Position numbers and translations under genes: made by a program
The notes under the pieces: model-generated
What the model was told of the DNA's origin: nothing
Database searches by the model: none
Seen by the model: only the letters and a program-made list of their open reading frames with translations
In this document: positions 28,802-39,542 of the stretch, piece by piece
Numbering within the stretch: position 1 is the stretch's first letter
How the letters are laid out: every line of letters begins with the position of its first letter
Assembly (NCBI RefSeq): GCF_001613465.1
Contig: NZ_BDCK01000018.1
Span: 62,001 to 126,000 of the forward strand
Reading direction: 5' to 3'
DNA length: 64,000 nt
Source: Nocardia niwae NBRC 108934 = DSM 45340
GTDB lineage: Bacteria; Actinomycetota; Actinomycetes; Mycobacteriales; Mycobacteriaceae

Positions 28802-30658
28802 ATGCCGATTGCTTCAGATCCCGGGACCGATCCGGTGCCCGAATACGGTGCATGGCGCAAGGGCGTTGCCGGAGTGCTGGCGAAGGCTCGCCGCGTCGAG
28901 GTCAGCGAACTTCCCGAGGAGCCCGAGCGACTGCTCGACGAGACCACCTACGACGGGCTGACCATCGCTCCGCTCTACACCCGGCGCGACGAGCTGCCGG
29001 AGCAGCCGCTGCCGGGCGCCTTTCCCTTCGTGCGCGGCCGGGACGCCACACGGGACGTGCACCGCGGCTGGTTCGTCGGCGCGCAGGTCGCCCAAGGCGA
29101 CGCCGCCGCGGCCAACCGGGAGATCCTGACCGGACTGGAGAACGGGATCAGCGCGATCCGGCTCGGCGCGGGCGATCGCGGTGTGCCCGTAGCGGATCTG
29201 CCCGCCGCGCTGACCGGCCTGCTGTTCGAATTGGCCCCGCTCACCCTGGACGCGGGCGGCGATGTCGCCGAGGCGGCGGCACAGGTGTTCGCGGTGCTCG
29301 ACGGTTACGCCGCGCCCGCTCGCGAGGAGATCCGGATCGCCCTCGGCGCCGCCCCCTTGACCAGTCGCTTCGCCGGTCTCGCCGATATCGGTCTCGCCGA
29401 GGCCGTCGCGCTGGCCGGACGGGCGGCGGGGCGGGCGGAAACGGTGCGCGCGATCACCGTGGACGGCACCGTCTTCCACGACGCGGGCGCGTCCGACGCT
29501 CAGGAACTGGGCGCGGCCGTCGCCGCGGGCCTGGCCTACCTCCGGTCGCTGATCGAGAGCCTGGACCTCGCCGACGCGCTGGGCCAGCTGGAGTTCCGGT
29601 TCGCGGCAACCGACGACCAGTTCGCCACCATCGCGAAGTTCCGTGCCGCCAGGCAGCTGTGGGCGCGGGTCGCCCAGGTCTGCGGCGCACCGGATCTGGG
29701 CGGCGCGCCGCAGCACGCCGTCACCTCGGCCGCCATGATGAGTCAGCGCGATCCCTGGGTGAACATGCTGCGCACCACGCTCGCCGCGTTCGGCGCCGGC
29801 ATCGGCGGCGCCGACACCGTGACCGTGCTGCCGTTCGACTCCGCCCTGCCGCCCGGTGAGCTCGGCGTCTCCAAGTCGTTCGCCGACCGCATGGCCCGCA
29901 ACACCCAGCTGCTGCTGCTCGAGGAATCGCATCTCGGCCATGTGCTGGACCCGGGTGCGGGCTCCTGGTACGTCGAGGACCTCACCGCCGCGCTGGCGGC
30001 GAAGGCGTGGGAGTTCCTCCAGGAGATCGAGGCGGCGGGTGGTTACCTCGCCGCGCTGGAGTCCGGTCTGCTCGCCGAGCGCGTCGCCGAGACGAAGACC
30101 GCCCGCGACGCCGATGTCGCGCACCGCAGGACCGCCGTCACCGGCGTGAACGAATTCCCGAATCTGGCCGAGCAGCCGTTGTCGGAGGCGGCGCGCCGGC
30201 CGGACCGGGTCGCCCGCTACGGCGCCGCGTTCGAGGAACTGCGCAACCGCTCCGACGCCTACCTCGCCGCCCACGGGACGCGGCCGAAAGCGCTGCTGGT
30301 GCCGCTCGGTTCGGTGGCCGAGCACAACGTGCGGGTCACCTTCATCGCGAATCTGCTGGCCTCCGGCGGCATCGAGTCGATCAATCCCGGACCGCTCGCG
30401 GTGGACGCGATCGCCGCGGCGGCCACCGAGGCCGGAGCGCCGATCGCGGTGCTGTGCGGGTCGGATACGCGTTACGGATCCGAAGCCGGTGCGGCGGTGG
30501 AGCGACTGCGGGCCGCGGGTGTGGCCACGGTGCTGCTGGCCGGCGCGGCCGAGGCCGTCGCCGATCTGGACGACGCGCAGCGCCCGGACGGATTCCTCGC
30601 CGCGCGCATCGACGCCGTCGCCGCGCTGTCCGGCCTGCTGGAGAAGGTGGGAGCCTGA
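28802..30658 (+). CDS. mutA: Methylmalonyl-CoA mutase small subunit
   Basis: A 618-residue beta subunit of methylmalonyl-CoA mutase. The mutase barrel includes [21 protein letters not shown] and [22 protein letters not shown], and a degenerate B12-like domain follows. As in other actinobacteria it lacks the cobalamin-binding DxHxxG motif, so it is structural. With MutB it interconverts succinyl-CoA and methylmalonyl-CoA for odd-chain and propionate metabolism. ATG 28802 is used. Its TGA overlaps the mutB ATG by one base. I see no B12 riboswitch in the 180 bp upstream. Confidence 0.95.
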   Translation: MPIASDPGTDPVPEYGAWRKGVAGVLAKARRVEVSELPEEPERLLDETTYDGLTIAPLYTRRDELPEQPLPGAFPFVRGRDATRDVHRGWFVGAQVAQGDAAAANREILTGLENGISAIRLGAGDRGVPVADLPAALTGLLFELAPLTLDAGGDVAEAAAQVFAVLDGYAAPAREEIRIALGAAPLTSRFAGLADIGLAEAVALAGRAAGRAETVRAITVDGTVFHDAGASDAQELGAAVAAGLAYLRSLIESLDLADALGQLEFRFAATDDQFATIAKFRAARQLWARVAQVCGAPDLGGAPQHAVTSAAMMSQRDPWVNMLRTTLAAFGAGIGGADTVTVLPFDSALPPGELGVSKSFADRMARNTQLLLLEESHLGHVLDPGAGSWYVEDLTAALAAKAWEFLQEIEAAGGYLAALESGLLAERVAETKTARDADVAHRRTAVTGVNEFPNLAEQPLSEAARRPDRVARYGAAFEELRNRSDAYLAAHGTRPKALLVPLGSVAEHNVRVTFIANLLASGGIESINPGPLAVDAIAAAATEAGAPIAVLCGSDTRYGSEAGAAVERLRAAGVATVLLAGAAEAVADLDDAQRPDGFLAARIDAVAALSGLLEKVGA

Positions 30659-32937
30659 TGACTACTCGTGAGATCAAGCAGCTGATCGGCAGTTTCGCCG
30701 ACGTGCCGCTGGCCGAGCGGCCGCCGGAGCCCGCCGCGGTCGACGCGGCGCAGGTGACGGAGTACGTCCGCGCGGCCGCGGCGGCCAACCGGTACGCCCC
30801 CGAGCAACTGGTGTGGTCGACGCCCGAGGGCATCGACGTGCCGCCGGTGTTCACCAAGGCCGACCGGGATGCGATCGCGGCCGAAGGGTATCCGCTCGAC
30901 AGCGTGCCCGGCGTCGCGCCGTTCGTGCGCGGGCCGTACCCCACGATGTACGTCAACCAGCCGTGGACCATCCGCCAGTACGCGGGCTTCTCCACCGCCG
31001 CGGATTCGAACGCCTTCTACCGGCGCAATCTGCAGGCGGGGCAGAAGGGCCTCTCGGTCGCGTTCGACCTGGCGACCCACCGCGGCTACGACTCCGATCA
31101 CCCGCGGGTGCAAGGTGACGTCGGCATGGCGGGCGTGGCCATCGACTCGATCCTGGACATGCGCCAGCTGTTCGATCACATCCCGCTGGACCAGGTCAGC
31201 GTCTCGATGACGATGAACGGCGCGGTGCTGCCGATCCTGGCGCTGTACGTCGTCGCCGCCGAGGAGCAGGGCGTCGCGCCCGAGCAGCTGGCCGGAACCA
31301 TTCAGAACGACATTCTGAAGGAGTTCATGGTCCGCAACACCTACATCTACCCGCCGAAGCCCTCGATGCGGATCATCTCCGACATCTTCGCCTACACCAG
31401 CGCGAAGATGCCGAAGTTCAACTCGATCTCCATCTCCGGCTACCACATCCAGGAGGCCGGTGCGACCGCCGACCTGGAGCTGGCCTACACCCTCGCCGAC
31501 GGCGTCGAATACATCCGCGCCGGCATCGACGCGGGCATGGAGGTCGACAAGTTCGCGCCGCGGTTGTCGTTCTTCTGGGCGATCGGCATGAATTTCTTCA
31601 TGGAGGTCGCCAAGCTGCGCGCGGGCCGCCTGCTGTGGAGCGAGCTGGTCGCGAAGTTCAACCCGAAGAGCGCGAAATCGCTGTCGCTGCGGACCCATTC
31701 GCAGACCTCCGGCTGGTCGCTCACCGCGCAGGACGCCTACAACAACGTCGCGCGCACCTGCATCGAGGCGATGGCCGCCACCCAGGGCCACACCCAGTCG
31801 CTGCACACCAACGCGCTCGACGAGGCGCTGGCGCTGCCCACGGACTTCTCCGCGCGCATCGCCCGCAACACCCAGTTGCTGATCCAGCAGGAGTCCAACA
31901 CCACCCGCCCGATCGACCCGTGGGGCGGCTCCTATTACGTCGAGTGGCTCACCCACCAGCTCGCCAACCGCGCCCGCGCGCACATCGCGGAGGTCGAGGC
32001 GCACGGCGGCATGGCGCAGGCCATCGGCGAGGGTATCCCGAAGCTGCGCATCGAGGAGGCCGCGGCGCGCACGCAGGCCCGCATCGACACCGGCCAGCAG
32101 CCGGTGATCGGCGTCAACAAGTATCAGGTCGAAGAGGACCAGCAGATCGAGGTCCTCAAGGTCGAGAACTCGCGCGTGCGCGCCGAGCAGATCGAGAAGC
32201 TGCAACGCCTGCGCGCCGAGCGCGACCCCGACGCGGTGCGCCGGGCGCTGGCCGAATTGACCCGCGCCGCGGCCTCTTCCGAGGGCGGCATGGCGAACAA
32301 CCTGCTCGCGCTGGCCATCGACGCGGCCAGGGCCAAGGCCACCGTCGGCGAGATCTCCGACGCGCTGGAGCAGGTGTACGGCCGGCACCAGGCGGAGATC
32401 CGTACGCTCTCCGGTGTGTACCGCGACGAGGCAGGAAAGGTCACCAACATCACCAAGGCGAGCGAGCTGGTCGAGGAATTCGCCGAGGCCGAGGGCCGCA
32501 GGCCGCGCATCCTCGTCGCGAAGATGGGCCAGGACGGCCACGACCGAGGCCAGAAGGTGATCGCCACGGCCTTCGCCGACCTCGGCTTCGACGTCGACGT
32601 GGGCCCGCTGTTCCAGACCCCGGAAGAGGTGGCGCAGCAGGCGGCCGACAACGACGTGCACGTCGTCGGTGTGTCGTCGCTGGCGGCGGGCCACCTCACG
32701 CTGGTGCCCGCCCTACGGCAGGCGCTGGCCGATGTCGGCCGTCCCGACATCATGGTCATCGTCGGCGGCGTGATCCCGCCCGGTGACTTCGACGAGCTGT
32801 ATCAGGCGGGCGCGGCGGCGATCTTCCCGCCCGGCACGGTGATCGCGGACGCGGCGATCGACCTGCTGAAGAAGCTCGGCGCCGAACTCGGTCACGAACT
32901 CGGCAGCGGCGCCGCGGATTCCGCCGCGACGGAATGA
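30658..32937 (+). CDS. mutB: Methylmalonyl-CoA mutase large subunit, B12-binding
   Basis: A 759-residue catalytic subunit. The barrel contains [38 protein letters not shown] and [20 protein letters not shown]. The C-terminal cobalamin domain has DGHDRG at 626-631, where His628 is the lower cobalt ligand. All key features are present and length is normal. ATG 30658 overlaps the mutA stop; its own stop overlaps the meaB start by 4 bp, so the three genes are coupled. Confidence 0.97.
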   Translation: MTTREIKQLIGSFADVPLAERPPEPAAVDAAQVTEYVRAAAAANRYAPEQLVWSTPEGIDVPPVFTKADRDAIAAEGYPLDSVPGVAPFVRGPYPTMYVNQPWTIRQYAGFSTAADSNAFYRRNLQAGQKGLSVAFDLATHRGYDSDHPRVQGDVGMAGVAIDSILDMRQLFDHIPLDQVSVSMTMNGAVLPILALYVVAAEEQGVAPEQLAGTIQNDILKEFMVRNTYIYPPKPSMRIISDIFAYTSAKMPKFNSISISGYHIQEAGATADLELAYTLADGVEYIRAGIDAGMEVDKFAPRLSFFWAIGMNFFMEVAKLRAGRLLWSELVAKFNPKSAKSLSLRTHSQTSGWSLTAQDAYNNVARTCIEAMAATQGHTQSLHTNALDEALALPTDFSARIARNTQLLIQQESNTTRPIDPWGGSYYVEWLTHQLANRARAHIAEVEAHGGMAQAIGEGIPKLRIEEAAARTQARIDTGQQPVIGVNKYQVEEDQQIEVLKVENSRVRAEQIEKLQRLRAERDPDAVRRALAELTRAAASSEGGMANNLLALAIDAARAKATVGEISDALEQVYGRHQAEIRTLSGVYRDEAGKVTNITKASELVEEFAEAEGRRPRILVAKMGQDGHDRGQKVIATAFADLGFDVDVGPLFQTPEEVAQQAADNDVHVVGVSSLAAGHLTLVPALRQALADVGRPDIMVIVGGVIPPGDFDELYQAGAAAIFPPGTVIADAAIDLLKKLGAELGHELGSGAADSAATE

Positions 32938-33977
32938 GCGAAGCGGGTTCCGCGGCGCGTGGCGCCCGCGCGGCCGCCGCGCGCCGGACGATCGACGTCG
33001 ACGCTCTCGCCGCGGCGGTCCGCGCCAACGAGCGGGCCGCCCTGGCGCGGGCGATCACGTTGGTGGAGTCCACCAGAGCCGATCATCGAGCGCTGGCGCA
33101 GCAACTGCTGCTGAAGGTTTCGCCGGAGGCGGGCGCGGGCAGCGCGCCCTCCAACCGCGTGGGTATCACGGGCGTTCCCGGCGTCGGCAAGTCGACCTTC
33201 ATCGACGCCCTCGGCATGTTCCTGATCGAGCGGGGACACCGGGTCGCGGTGCTCGCGGTGGACCCGTCCTCGACCAGGACCGGCGGCTCCATCCTCGGCG
33301 ACAAGACCAGGATGGCGCGCTTGTCGGTGCAACGCGACGCCTACATCCGGCCTTCGCCCACGGCGGGCACGCTCGGCGGCGTCGCCAAGGCGACGCGCGA
33401 GACCATCGTGCTGCTGGAGGCAGCGGGCTACGACGTCATCCTCGTGGAGACCGTCGGGGTGGGGCAGTCGGAGGTCACCGTCGCGAACATGGTCGACGTG
33501 TTCTGCTTCCTGACCCTGGCCCGGACCGGTGATCAGTTGCAGGGCATCAAGAAGGGCGTGCTCGAACTCGCCGACCTGGTGGCGGTGAACAAGGCCGACG
33601 GCAAACACGAGGTCGAGGCCAGGTCCGCCGCCCGGGAGCTCGCGGGCGCGCTGCGCCTGATCCATCCGCACGACGCGCTGTGGCGGCCGCCGGTGCTGAC
33701 CATGAGCGGTCTGGAAGGCGTCGGCCTGGACCGGTTCTGGGACACGGTGCTCGAACACCGCCGCGTGCTCACCGACGCAGGCGAGTTCGCCGAGAAGCGC
33801 CGTCGGCAGCAGGTCGACTGGACCTGGACCATGGTGCACGACCAGCTGCTGCGAAGGCTCGCGGACAACCCGCAGGTGAAAGACATTCGGGCGCAGGTGG
33901 AGAAGCAGGTTCGGGACGGCACCCTCACCGCGGCGCTCGCCGCGGAGGAACTGCTGCGCGCCTTCGACGGCCGCTGA
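32934..33977 (+). CDS. meaB: MeaB-type GTPase chaperone of methylmalonyl-CoA mutase
   Basis: A 347-residue G3E GTPase of the MeaB/ArgK family. Walker [10 protein letters not shown] is at 80-88, followed by [27 protein letters not shown] and the NKAD base-specificity motif. It protects and reloads the mutase with adenosylcobalamin. The last gene of the mutA-mutB-meaB operon, it overlaps mutB by ATGA. The older ArgK transport-kinase annotation does not apply. Confidence 0.96.
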   Translation: MSEAGSAARGARAAAARRTIDVDALAAAVRANERAALARAITLVESTRADHRALAQQLLLKVSPEAGAGSAPSNRVGITGVPGVGKSTFIDALGMFLIERGHRVAVLAVDPSSTRTGGSILGDKTRMARLSVQRDAYIRPSPTAGTLGGVAKATRETIVLLEAAGYDVILVETVGVGQSEVTVANMVDVFCFLTLARTGDQLQGIKKGVLELADLVAVNKADGKHEVEARSAARELAGALRLIHPHDALWRPPVLTMSGLEGVGLDRFWDTVLEHRRVLTDAGEFAEKRRRQQVDWTWTMVHDQLLRRLADNPQVKDIRAQVEKQVRDGTLTAALAAEELLRAFDGR

Positions 33978-33998
33978 CGGCCGGATCGACGGCCGAGG

Positions 33999-34973
33999 TC
34001 ACCGGCGGTTCAAACGGATCTGCGCCACCAAGGCGCGGTGGTCCGCACCCGGCAGGCCCACCGTCCGCACCGCGACCGCGCTACCACCGGCGACGAGGAT
34101 GTGGTCGATACCGACGAGCGGCGGCCATCGCTTGTCGGTCGGATAGGTGACCAGATGTCCGGCGCCGGCCTGCTCGGCGGCGTCGCCGAAACGGCCGGAG
34201 AGCATCGCGCGGAACTGCCGGTGATCGTAGGTCGCGTTGAAGTCGCCGCCCGCGATCGCCGATCGATCGGCGGGCGATCGGTCGAGAATCGCACGCAGCC
34301 GGGACAATTCGTCGGCCCAGACCTGCGTGCCGTACACCGGCGGCACCGGATGGAAGGCGTAGACCGCGACCGGCCCGATACCGGGGATGTCCGCGGTCGC
34401 CGCAAGCTGGTTCAGCACATAGCCGTCGTATTCGACGGTCTCCGACAACGGGTGGCGGCTCCAGATGCCCGTCCCGGCGGCCGTCCTCCCCGGGGAGAGA
34501 TACCGGTACGGCAAGACCTGGTCCAGTCCCGCCCGGCCGAGATCGTCGACTGCCGTCGGCGTGAGCTCGTTCACGGTGAGGACGGCGACCTCACGTGTGC
34601 GTACCTCATCGACCAGTGCCCGGGGATCGGCTCCATCGAACAGGAGATTGGCCTGCATCACCGTCAGGGTGTGCCCGTCCCCGTCGTGCGAGCGGCCGAC
34701 GTACAGCGGCGCTTGTGTCCACGCGGCGATGGCGACGACGAGCGCGACTGCCGCACCGCTCCACTGCCGCAGGGCGACGAACGCGACCGCCCCGAGCACG
34801 GCGCAACCCATGAGATACGGGGCGCCGGACGCCGCCAAGACCAACAGCCGAGACGACAACCAGTTGAAGTGCAATGCGATCCCCACGCCCCCGGCCAGCG
34901 CGGCAAGCCAGGCCAGTGACTGGACGGCGGCCGATATCGACTTCGAAACCACGTCCGAACCCACGCCGGTCAC
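33999..34973 (-). CDS. Membrane-anchored endonuclease/exonuclease/phosphatase-family protein
   Basis: A 324-residue protein with three N-terminal membrane segments (about 14-36, 40-68, 73-92), then an EEP-fold catalytic domain. It has VMQANLLFDG, VNELTP (metal-binding Glu), AGGDFNAT, GIDHIL and GADHRAL (catalytic His). The domain likely faces outside and could cleave a phosphodiester or phosphate ester of lipid or nucleic acid. It overlaps the amidohydrolase stop by 4 bp and is the last gene of a three-gene operon. Confidence 0.88.
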   Translation of the reverse strand: MTGVGSDVVSKSISAAVQSLAWLAALAGGVGIALHFNWLSSRLLVLAASGAPYLMGCAVLGAVAFVALRQWSGAAVALVVAIAAWTQAPLYVGRSHDGDGHTLTVMQANLLFDGADPRALVDEVRTREVAVLTVNELTPTAVDDLGRAGLDQVLPYRYLSPGRTAAGTGIWSRHPLSETVEYDGYVLNQLAATADIPGIGPVAVYAFHPVPPVYGTQVWADELSRLRAILDRSPADRSAIAGGDFNATYDHRQFRAMLSGRFGDAAEQAGAGHLVTYPTDKRWPPLVGIDHILVAGGSAVAVRTVGLPGADHRALVAQIRLNRR

Positions 34974-35854
34974 TCGAGGCCGAACAGCGTCGCCGCGTTG
35001 TGGTAGCAGACCTGGCGCAACCAGTCGTCGCCGAGCTCGAGCCGTTCGAGCGCCTCGATCGAATGATCATAGGAATGCGGGATGTTGGGGAAGTCGCTGC
35101 CGAACAGGATGCGGTCGGCGAAGGCTCGTAATCTGCCGTGTTCGTGCGCCGGGAACGGGGCGTCGGCCTCGGAGAAATCGGTCCACACCATCGTGGTGTC
35201 CAGCCGCAGGTCCGGGTAGTTTTCGGCCAGGTCGAGGAATTCGGAGTACTCGGGCGTGCCCATGTGCGCGATGATCAGCCGCAGCCGCGGAAAGCGCCGC
35301 AGCACACCGGCGATCGGCTCCGGGCCGGTGTACTTTCCGGGCGCCGGGCCGGAACCGCAATGGATGACGATCGGAACCCGCGCGTCCTCCAGCAGGCCCC
35401 ACACCGGGTCCAGCAGCGGGTCGCCCGGATGGTAGCCGCCGACCTGAACATGCGCCTTGAAGACGCGCGCGCCGCGCTCGACGGCGTCCCGGACATAGGT
35501 CGCCGCCTGCGGCTCGGGAAAGAACGTGGCGGTGTGCAGGCAGTCGGGGGTGCGGGCCGCGAAATCGGCGGTCCATTCGTTGAGCCACGCGGCCATGTCG
35601 GGTTTGTGGGGGTACACCAGCGCGGTGAACGCGCGAACGCCGAAGTCCCGCAGAGTCTTCAGCCGGACCTGCGCGTCGGCGCGGTAGGTGATCGGCCAGC
35701 TGCGGCCGAGCAGCGGTCCGGCCGTGTCGAAGTACGCCCACACCTTCCGCATCACCTGATCGGGCATGAAATGGGTGTGCACGTCGATGATGCCGGGCAG
35801 TCCGAGCCCGGCACGGAAGGCGGACAGATAGGCCGCGTCGTCGGCGCCGGTCAC
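34970..35854 (-). CDS. Amidohydrolase-2 family protein
   Basis: A 294-residue TIM-barrel amidohydrolase of the amidohydrolase-2 type. It has DVHTHF (His26, His28), FKAHVQVGGY, VIHCGS, IIAHMG and a late Asp in LFGSDFP; these form the metal site. Related enzymes decarboxylate or hydrolyse aromatic or heterocyclic acids. GTG 35854 is chosen because it overlaps the nucleoside hydrolase stop by 4 bp; its own stop overlaps the next gene in the same way. Linkage to nucleoside hydrolase suggests nucleobase salvage or breakdown (inference). Confidence 0.88.
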   Translation of the reverse strand: MTGADDAAYLSAFRAGLGLPGIIDVHTHFMPDQVMRKVWAYFDTAGPLLGRSWPITYRADAQVRLKTLRDFGVRAFTALVYPHKPDMAAWLNEWTADFAARTPDCLHTATFFPEPQAATYVRDAVERGARVFKAHVQVGGYHPGDPLLDPVWGLLEDARVPIVIHCGSGPAPGKYTGPEPIAGVLRRFPRLRLIIAHMGTPEYSEFLDLAENYPDLRLDTTMVWTDFSEADAPFPAHEHGRLRAFADRILFGSDFPNIPHSYDHSIEALERLELGDDWLRQVCYHNAATLFGLE

Positions 35855-36903
35855 CGGACCTCCTGCGTCGCGGGCGGGTGCACGATTCGCGCGAAGTCGC
35901 CGACCCGGGCGATCAGCCGTTCGAAGAACAGCTCGGGGTCGGTGCCGATCACGATGTCCGCGTTCGGTTCCCGGCCCCACATGCCCGCCCAGTCGGCGAC
36001 CGTGGTCGCGCGGGTGATGGTGCCGGCCAGCTCCACGTCGACCGTCGCCGGGCGAGTGCGGGCCAGCGCCGGGTCCAGCGCCACCGCGGCCGCGAAGGGG
36101 TCGTGCATGTGAGCCAGATAGCCCAGGTCGTAGCCGTGATGGAAATCGAAATAGAACCGCACGGCGTCGGTCACGTGCCGGACGATCGGATTGCTCGCGA
36201 TCGAGCGGGTCCCGGGCGGATCGTCCGGCGAGAGGAGCTCCACCGGGTAGCTTTTCGCCCGTTCGGCCAGGCGGACCAGATGCCCGGGCCGCATCTCGAT
36301 GGTCTCGGTGATGTCGAGCGCGCAGACGATCGGCCTGCGCTCCGCGGGCGCGGCAGCGAACGCGTCGAAGACCTCTTTGGCGGCCTCCGGGTCGACGTGC
36401 ACGTTCCACTCGTTGGTCGGCGTGGTGTTGCCCGGATGATTGAACGCCCCGCCCATGACGACCAAACGGCGCAGCAGCAGTGGCAGATTCGGCTCGATCC
36501 GCAGGGCGAGAGCGAGATTGGTCAGCGGTCCGGTGCACAGCCCGACGATCTCGCCCGGATGCGCGCGCACCAGCTCGGCCCACATCTGCGCGGCCGAGCG
36601 CCGGGAGAGACGGCGCGCCGACGGGCAGAGTTCGGCGTATCCGATGCCCTGGGGTCCGTGCGTGTCCTCGGTGGTGCGCAGCGGGATGGCCAAGGGATGC
36701 GCGGCGCCGAGCGCCACTTCGATCTCCGGTGCGTGGCAGACGTCCAGCCAGGCGAGATTGTTCGCCGCCACCTGGGCTGCCGCGACGTTGCCCGCTGTGG
36801 CGGCGATGCCGGTGATCTCGGCCTCGGGCGAGCCGAGCAGATACAGCAGCGCGAGGGAGTCGTCGATGCCGGTGTCGACGTCCAGGATGATCTTCTGCCG
36901 CAC
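35851..36903 (-). CDS. Inosine-uridine preferring nucleoside hydrolase
   Basis: A 350-residue nucleoside hydrolase that splits the N-glycosidic bond of ribonucleosides. The calcium-binding DVDTGIDDS is at 8-16; TGPLTNLALAL, MGGAFNHPGN, NEWNVHVDPEAA and MHDPFAA follow, all active-site segments of the IunH family. GTG at 36903. It is the first gene of a leftward operon with an amidohydrolase and an EEP-family membrane protein, both overlapping by 4 bp. The nucleoside preferred is not decided by sequence. Confidence 0.93.
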   Translation of the reverse strand: MRQKIILDVDTGIDDSLALLYLLGSPEAEITGIAATAGNVAAAQVAANNLAWLDVCHAPEIEVALGAAHPLAIPLRTTEDTHGPQGIGYAELCPSARRLSRRSAAQMWAELVRAHPGEIVGLCTGPLTNLALALRIEPNLPLLLRRLVVMGGAFNHPGNTTPTNEWNVHVDPEAAKEVFDAFAAAPAERRPIVCALDITETIEMRPGHLVRLAERAKSYPVELLSPDDPPGTRSIASNPIVRHVTDAVRFYFDFHHGYDLGYLAHMHDPFAAAVALDPALARTRPATVDVELAGTITRATTVADWAGMWGREPNADIVIGTDPELFFERLIARVGDFARIVHPPATQEVR

Positions 36904-36980
36904 GGCACGAGACTAGCGAGCCGGGATGCCGGGGCGACGGCGAGGTGTCGATTGCCCGGCGGTCGCAGCCGGTAGGACGT

Positions 36981-37006
36981 ACGTCTAGTACATTTGTCTG
37001 AGACGT
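36981..37006. promoter_or_regulatory. Operator candidate upstream of TetR gene
   Basis: ACGTCT and AGACGT are perfect 6-bp arms separated by 14 bases, ending 14 bp before the TetR start at 37021, in the divergent region with the nucleoside hydrolase gene. It could serve both directions. Confidence 0.35.
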
Positions 37007-37020
37007 TGTAGCCTGTGGTC

Positions 37021-37596
37021 ATGGGAAATCGCGAGGATCTACTGGCGGGAGCACGGAAAGTCATCGTCGAGCGCGGCGTCGCCAAGGCGACCGCCCGCGA
37101 CATCGCCTCGGCCGCCGGGGTGAGCCTCGCGGCGATCGGGTACCACTTCGGCTCCAAGGACCAGCTGATCACCGAGGCGCTGACCGACTCCCTGGGTACC
37201 GCGATCGGTGACAGCATGGAGGCGAAGATCCGCGACGGCGGCGGCGTCGCGCCGCTGGCCGCGTTCGCCGCGATGTGGAACGGCATGCCCGCCGTGTTCA
37301 CCGAGAACCGCGACAGCATGCTCGCGAGCCTGGAGAACCTGGTGCGCGTCGCGCGCTCGCCGGAGTCGCAGCGATTCTTCGCCCAGAGCCTGCCGGGCGC
37401 CTATCGGGACATGGCCGACGCGCTGCGGCAAGCGCATCCCCAGCTGACCGAAGACCAGGCCGAAGCGATCGCCGAGCTGTACTTCGTGCTCGTGCAGGGC
37501 CTCGGTGTGTTGCAGACCATCGCTCCGGAGGCGGACCTCCCGGACGGCGACCGCTTGGCGCAGGCCGTCGCGGCGCTGGCCGGCACCGAGGACTAG
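37021..37596 (+). CDS. TetR-family transcriptional regulator
   Basis: A 191-residue TetR regulator. The HTH (about 25-50) reads TARDIASAAGVSLAAIGYHF with GSKDQLITEAL, and a helical C-terminal domain follows. ATG 37021 directly follows a dyad. It is divergent from the nucleoside hydrolase operon, 117 bp away, which may be its target. No other gene follows on the same strand. Confidence 0.9.
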   Translation: MGNREDLLAGARKVIVERGVAKATARDIASAAGVSLAAIGYHFGSKDQLITEALTDSLGTAIGDSMEAKIRDGGGVAPLAAFAAMWNGMPAVFTENRDSMLASLENLVRVARSPESQRFFAQSLPGAYRDMADALRQAHPQLTEDQAEAIAELYFVLVQGLGVLQTIAPEADLPDGDRLAQAVAALAGTED

Positions 37597-37632
37597 TTCC
37601 GATTCGACAGCTGCCCGGCCCCGGCGCGGCGA

Positions 37633-38973
37633 TCAGTGCGTCGGCAGGGGCCAAGCCGGGCGATCGGAGCCGTAGGCGGGCGCGGGCCACGCGTAGTCGC
37701 GGTATTCCGCGAGCACGGGCGGTGCGGTGACGACCTGGCCGTGCCGGACCGTCTCCGCCGGACTCGGCGCCGCGGCCTTGGCATGTCGCGGCGTGCGGTC
37801 CGGCGCGTCGAGCAACCAGGACGCGGTGCGGGCCAGAGCCACCCGCACGTCGCGCCCGACGCCGTCGCCGCCGCGCGCGACCAAGGCATCGATCACGCCC
37901 GCGGCGAGCAGGTAACCCGACGCGTGATCCAGTGCCTGCGCGGGCAGTGCCCCCGGCACGGACGGCGCGCCCTCGATGGTCGAGATGCCGGACGCGGCCT
38001 GCACGATGCTGTCGAAGCCGCGGCGATCACCCCACGGACCGGCTTCGCCCCACGCCGAAACCCGCCCGTGGATCAGCCCGGGACGGGCGGCCGCCCGCAC
38101 TCCCGCGCGTTCGAGCGCACCCGGCCGGTACCCGGTGATCAGCACGTCGGCGGCAGCGACCAAGTCGTCGATGCCGCGGGTGCGCAGGTCGACCAAGGCC
38201 GAGCGTTTGCCCTGACAGGTATCGGCGAATTGCCAGGAGATCTCGGGCAGCTGCGGCGGGTCGACGCGCAGCACCTCTGCGCCGAGCAACGCCAGCGCCC
38301 GGGTCGCGACCGGTCCCGCGATCACCCTGGTCAGATCGAGCACGCGGACTCCACGCAGCGGCTGCAGCGGCGCCGCGCCCGTGGGTAGTCCGGTCTCTCC
38401 GCGATCGCCGCGCTCGTCGATCGCGACCAATGGACCGGCCGCCGCGGCCTGTCCCTCCGGGCTTGCGGCCCATTCCTCCTCGGTGCGGACGCGGACGGCG
38501 ATGGCGCCCTGCGCGGCGGCCCGCTCCTCCAGATCGGCGGCGCGCATCATGGCCATCTGGGCGACGACGAGGTCGACCGGCGCGGACTCGGGCAGGCCGA
38601 GCGTGGCGAAGAGCCGGGCCCGGTGATGCGGATAGTTCGCGTGGGTGCGAACCCACCCGTCGAACGTGGGGAAGAAGCCGGAAAGGTCGGCGAACGAGGT
38701 CGGCCCTCGGCCTTCGATACGCAACAGGCGCTCGCTGGAGAAGGCCGCGGTGATGCGGGCCGGATCGATGCGGTGCGCCACCGGGTGGATACCGCGCGCG
38801 GTCCGCATGCGATTCGCGGCGGCGGTCAAGGCCGCGACCGAACCGGCGGCCAGTGCCCAGACCGGTAATGTCGCGGCGAGATTGCTACCCGGATCGGGCG
38901 CGGGGGAGACTGGCGAGGCGGTGACACCGATACCGGCCTCGTAGTCCTGGACGAGCCGTGCGTGCGTGTTCAC
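37633..38973 (-). CDS. CaiB/BaiF family CoA transferase
   Basis: A 446-residue family III CoA transferase. It contains LRGVRVLDLTRVIAGPVATR, LLGAEVLRVDPP, CQGKRSALVDLR and DVLITGYRPGALE, all family marks, with the aspartate-like region near the LDLRT turn. It would transfer CoA between organic acids in the cytoplasm. GTG 38973 is used; a longer upstream frame has no coding support. It is a single gene with no nearby catabolic partner, so the acid is unknown. Confidence 0.9.
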   Translation of the reverse strand: MNTHARLVQDYEAGIGVTASPVSPAPDPGSNLAATLPVWALAAGSVAALTAAANRMRTARGIHPVAHRIDPARITAAFSSERLLRIEGRGPTSFADLSGFFPTFDGWVRTHANYPHHRARLFATLGLPESAPVDLVVAQMAMMRAADLEERAAAQGAIAVRVRTEEEWAASPEGQAAAAGPLVAIDERGDRGETGLPTGAAPLQPLRGVRVLDLTRVIAGPVATRALALLGAEVLRVDPPQLPEISWQFADTCQGKRSALVDLRTRGIDDLVAAADVLITGYRPGALERAGVRAAARPGLIHGRVSAWGEAGPWGDRRGFDSIVQAASGISTIEGAPSVPGALPAQALDHASGYLLAAGVIDALVARGGDGVGRDVRVALARTASWLLDAPDRTPRHAKAAAPSPAETVRHGQVVTAPPVLAEYRDYAWPAPAYGSDRPAWPLPTH

Positions 38974-39542
38974 TCGCTTCAGCCTAGTTGCCGGCTTCGT
39001 CCGGCCGGGGGCCGTGGTGCCCGCGCCGCCGTCCATGGCCGCGGACGGTGTGGTCGTTCTCTGACCTCACCTGCGCCGATTCGATTCGAAGCTCGGCGGG
39101 GCCCGCGCGCGGGCACGCGGGGCGTCGCGCGCGGGGGCCGGAGGTCGCGCTCGTCCGGATCGCTCGGGCGCGGGCGCTCACGCGGTGCCCGCGCGGTCGC
39201 CGAGCCGTTTCGCGGAGATAGCGGATCAAGTGCTGACGCGCCCGCGCCGCCGCGACCTGTCGCGAAGGGCCCCGGGCGTCGTCCCCAGTATTCCGGAGCG
39301 CGAAAAGAGCTGCCGGAGCGAACTTCTCGCCCGTGAGGACGGTGCAGTCCAGAGGACATCGGCGTTGCCGAGTATCCGGACGAAAAGCGTTACGCCGTGG
39401 CCGGACCGGCCTGCTGTCCTCGGCGTCGCACTGAGCCGCCGCATCAGGATTCCCGGACGACCCGGCCTGGTGACCGCGGGCGGCTACCGTGGTCTGGTCC
39501 GGCCTGCGCGGCGGAACCGGTGACGGCGAAGGGAGACCGAAC
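38974..39542. other. Intergenic stretch, no supported gene
   Basis: About 570 bp between divergent genes. Frames on both strands are Arg/Pro-rich with no motif I recognise. It must carry promoters for both neighbours; no clear dyad stood out. Confidence 0.4.

Noticed and set aside
30472..32694. 740-codon leftward frame opposite mutB
   Set aside because: Its translation is Arg/Gly/Val-rich without motifs and exactly mirrors the strong mutB coding pattern; an antisense shadow in GC-rich DNA.
39226..39444. 72-codon leftward frame between CoA transferase and thioesterase genes
   Set aside because: Arg/Ser-rich, no ribosome site, no recognisable motif.
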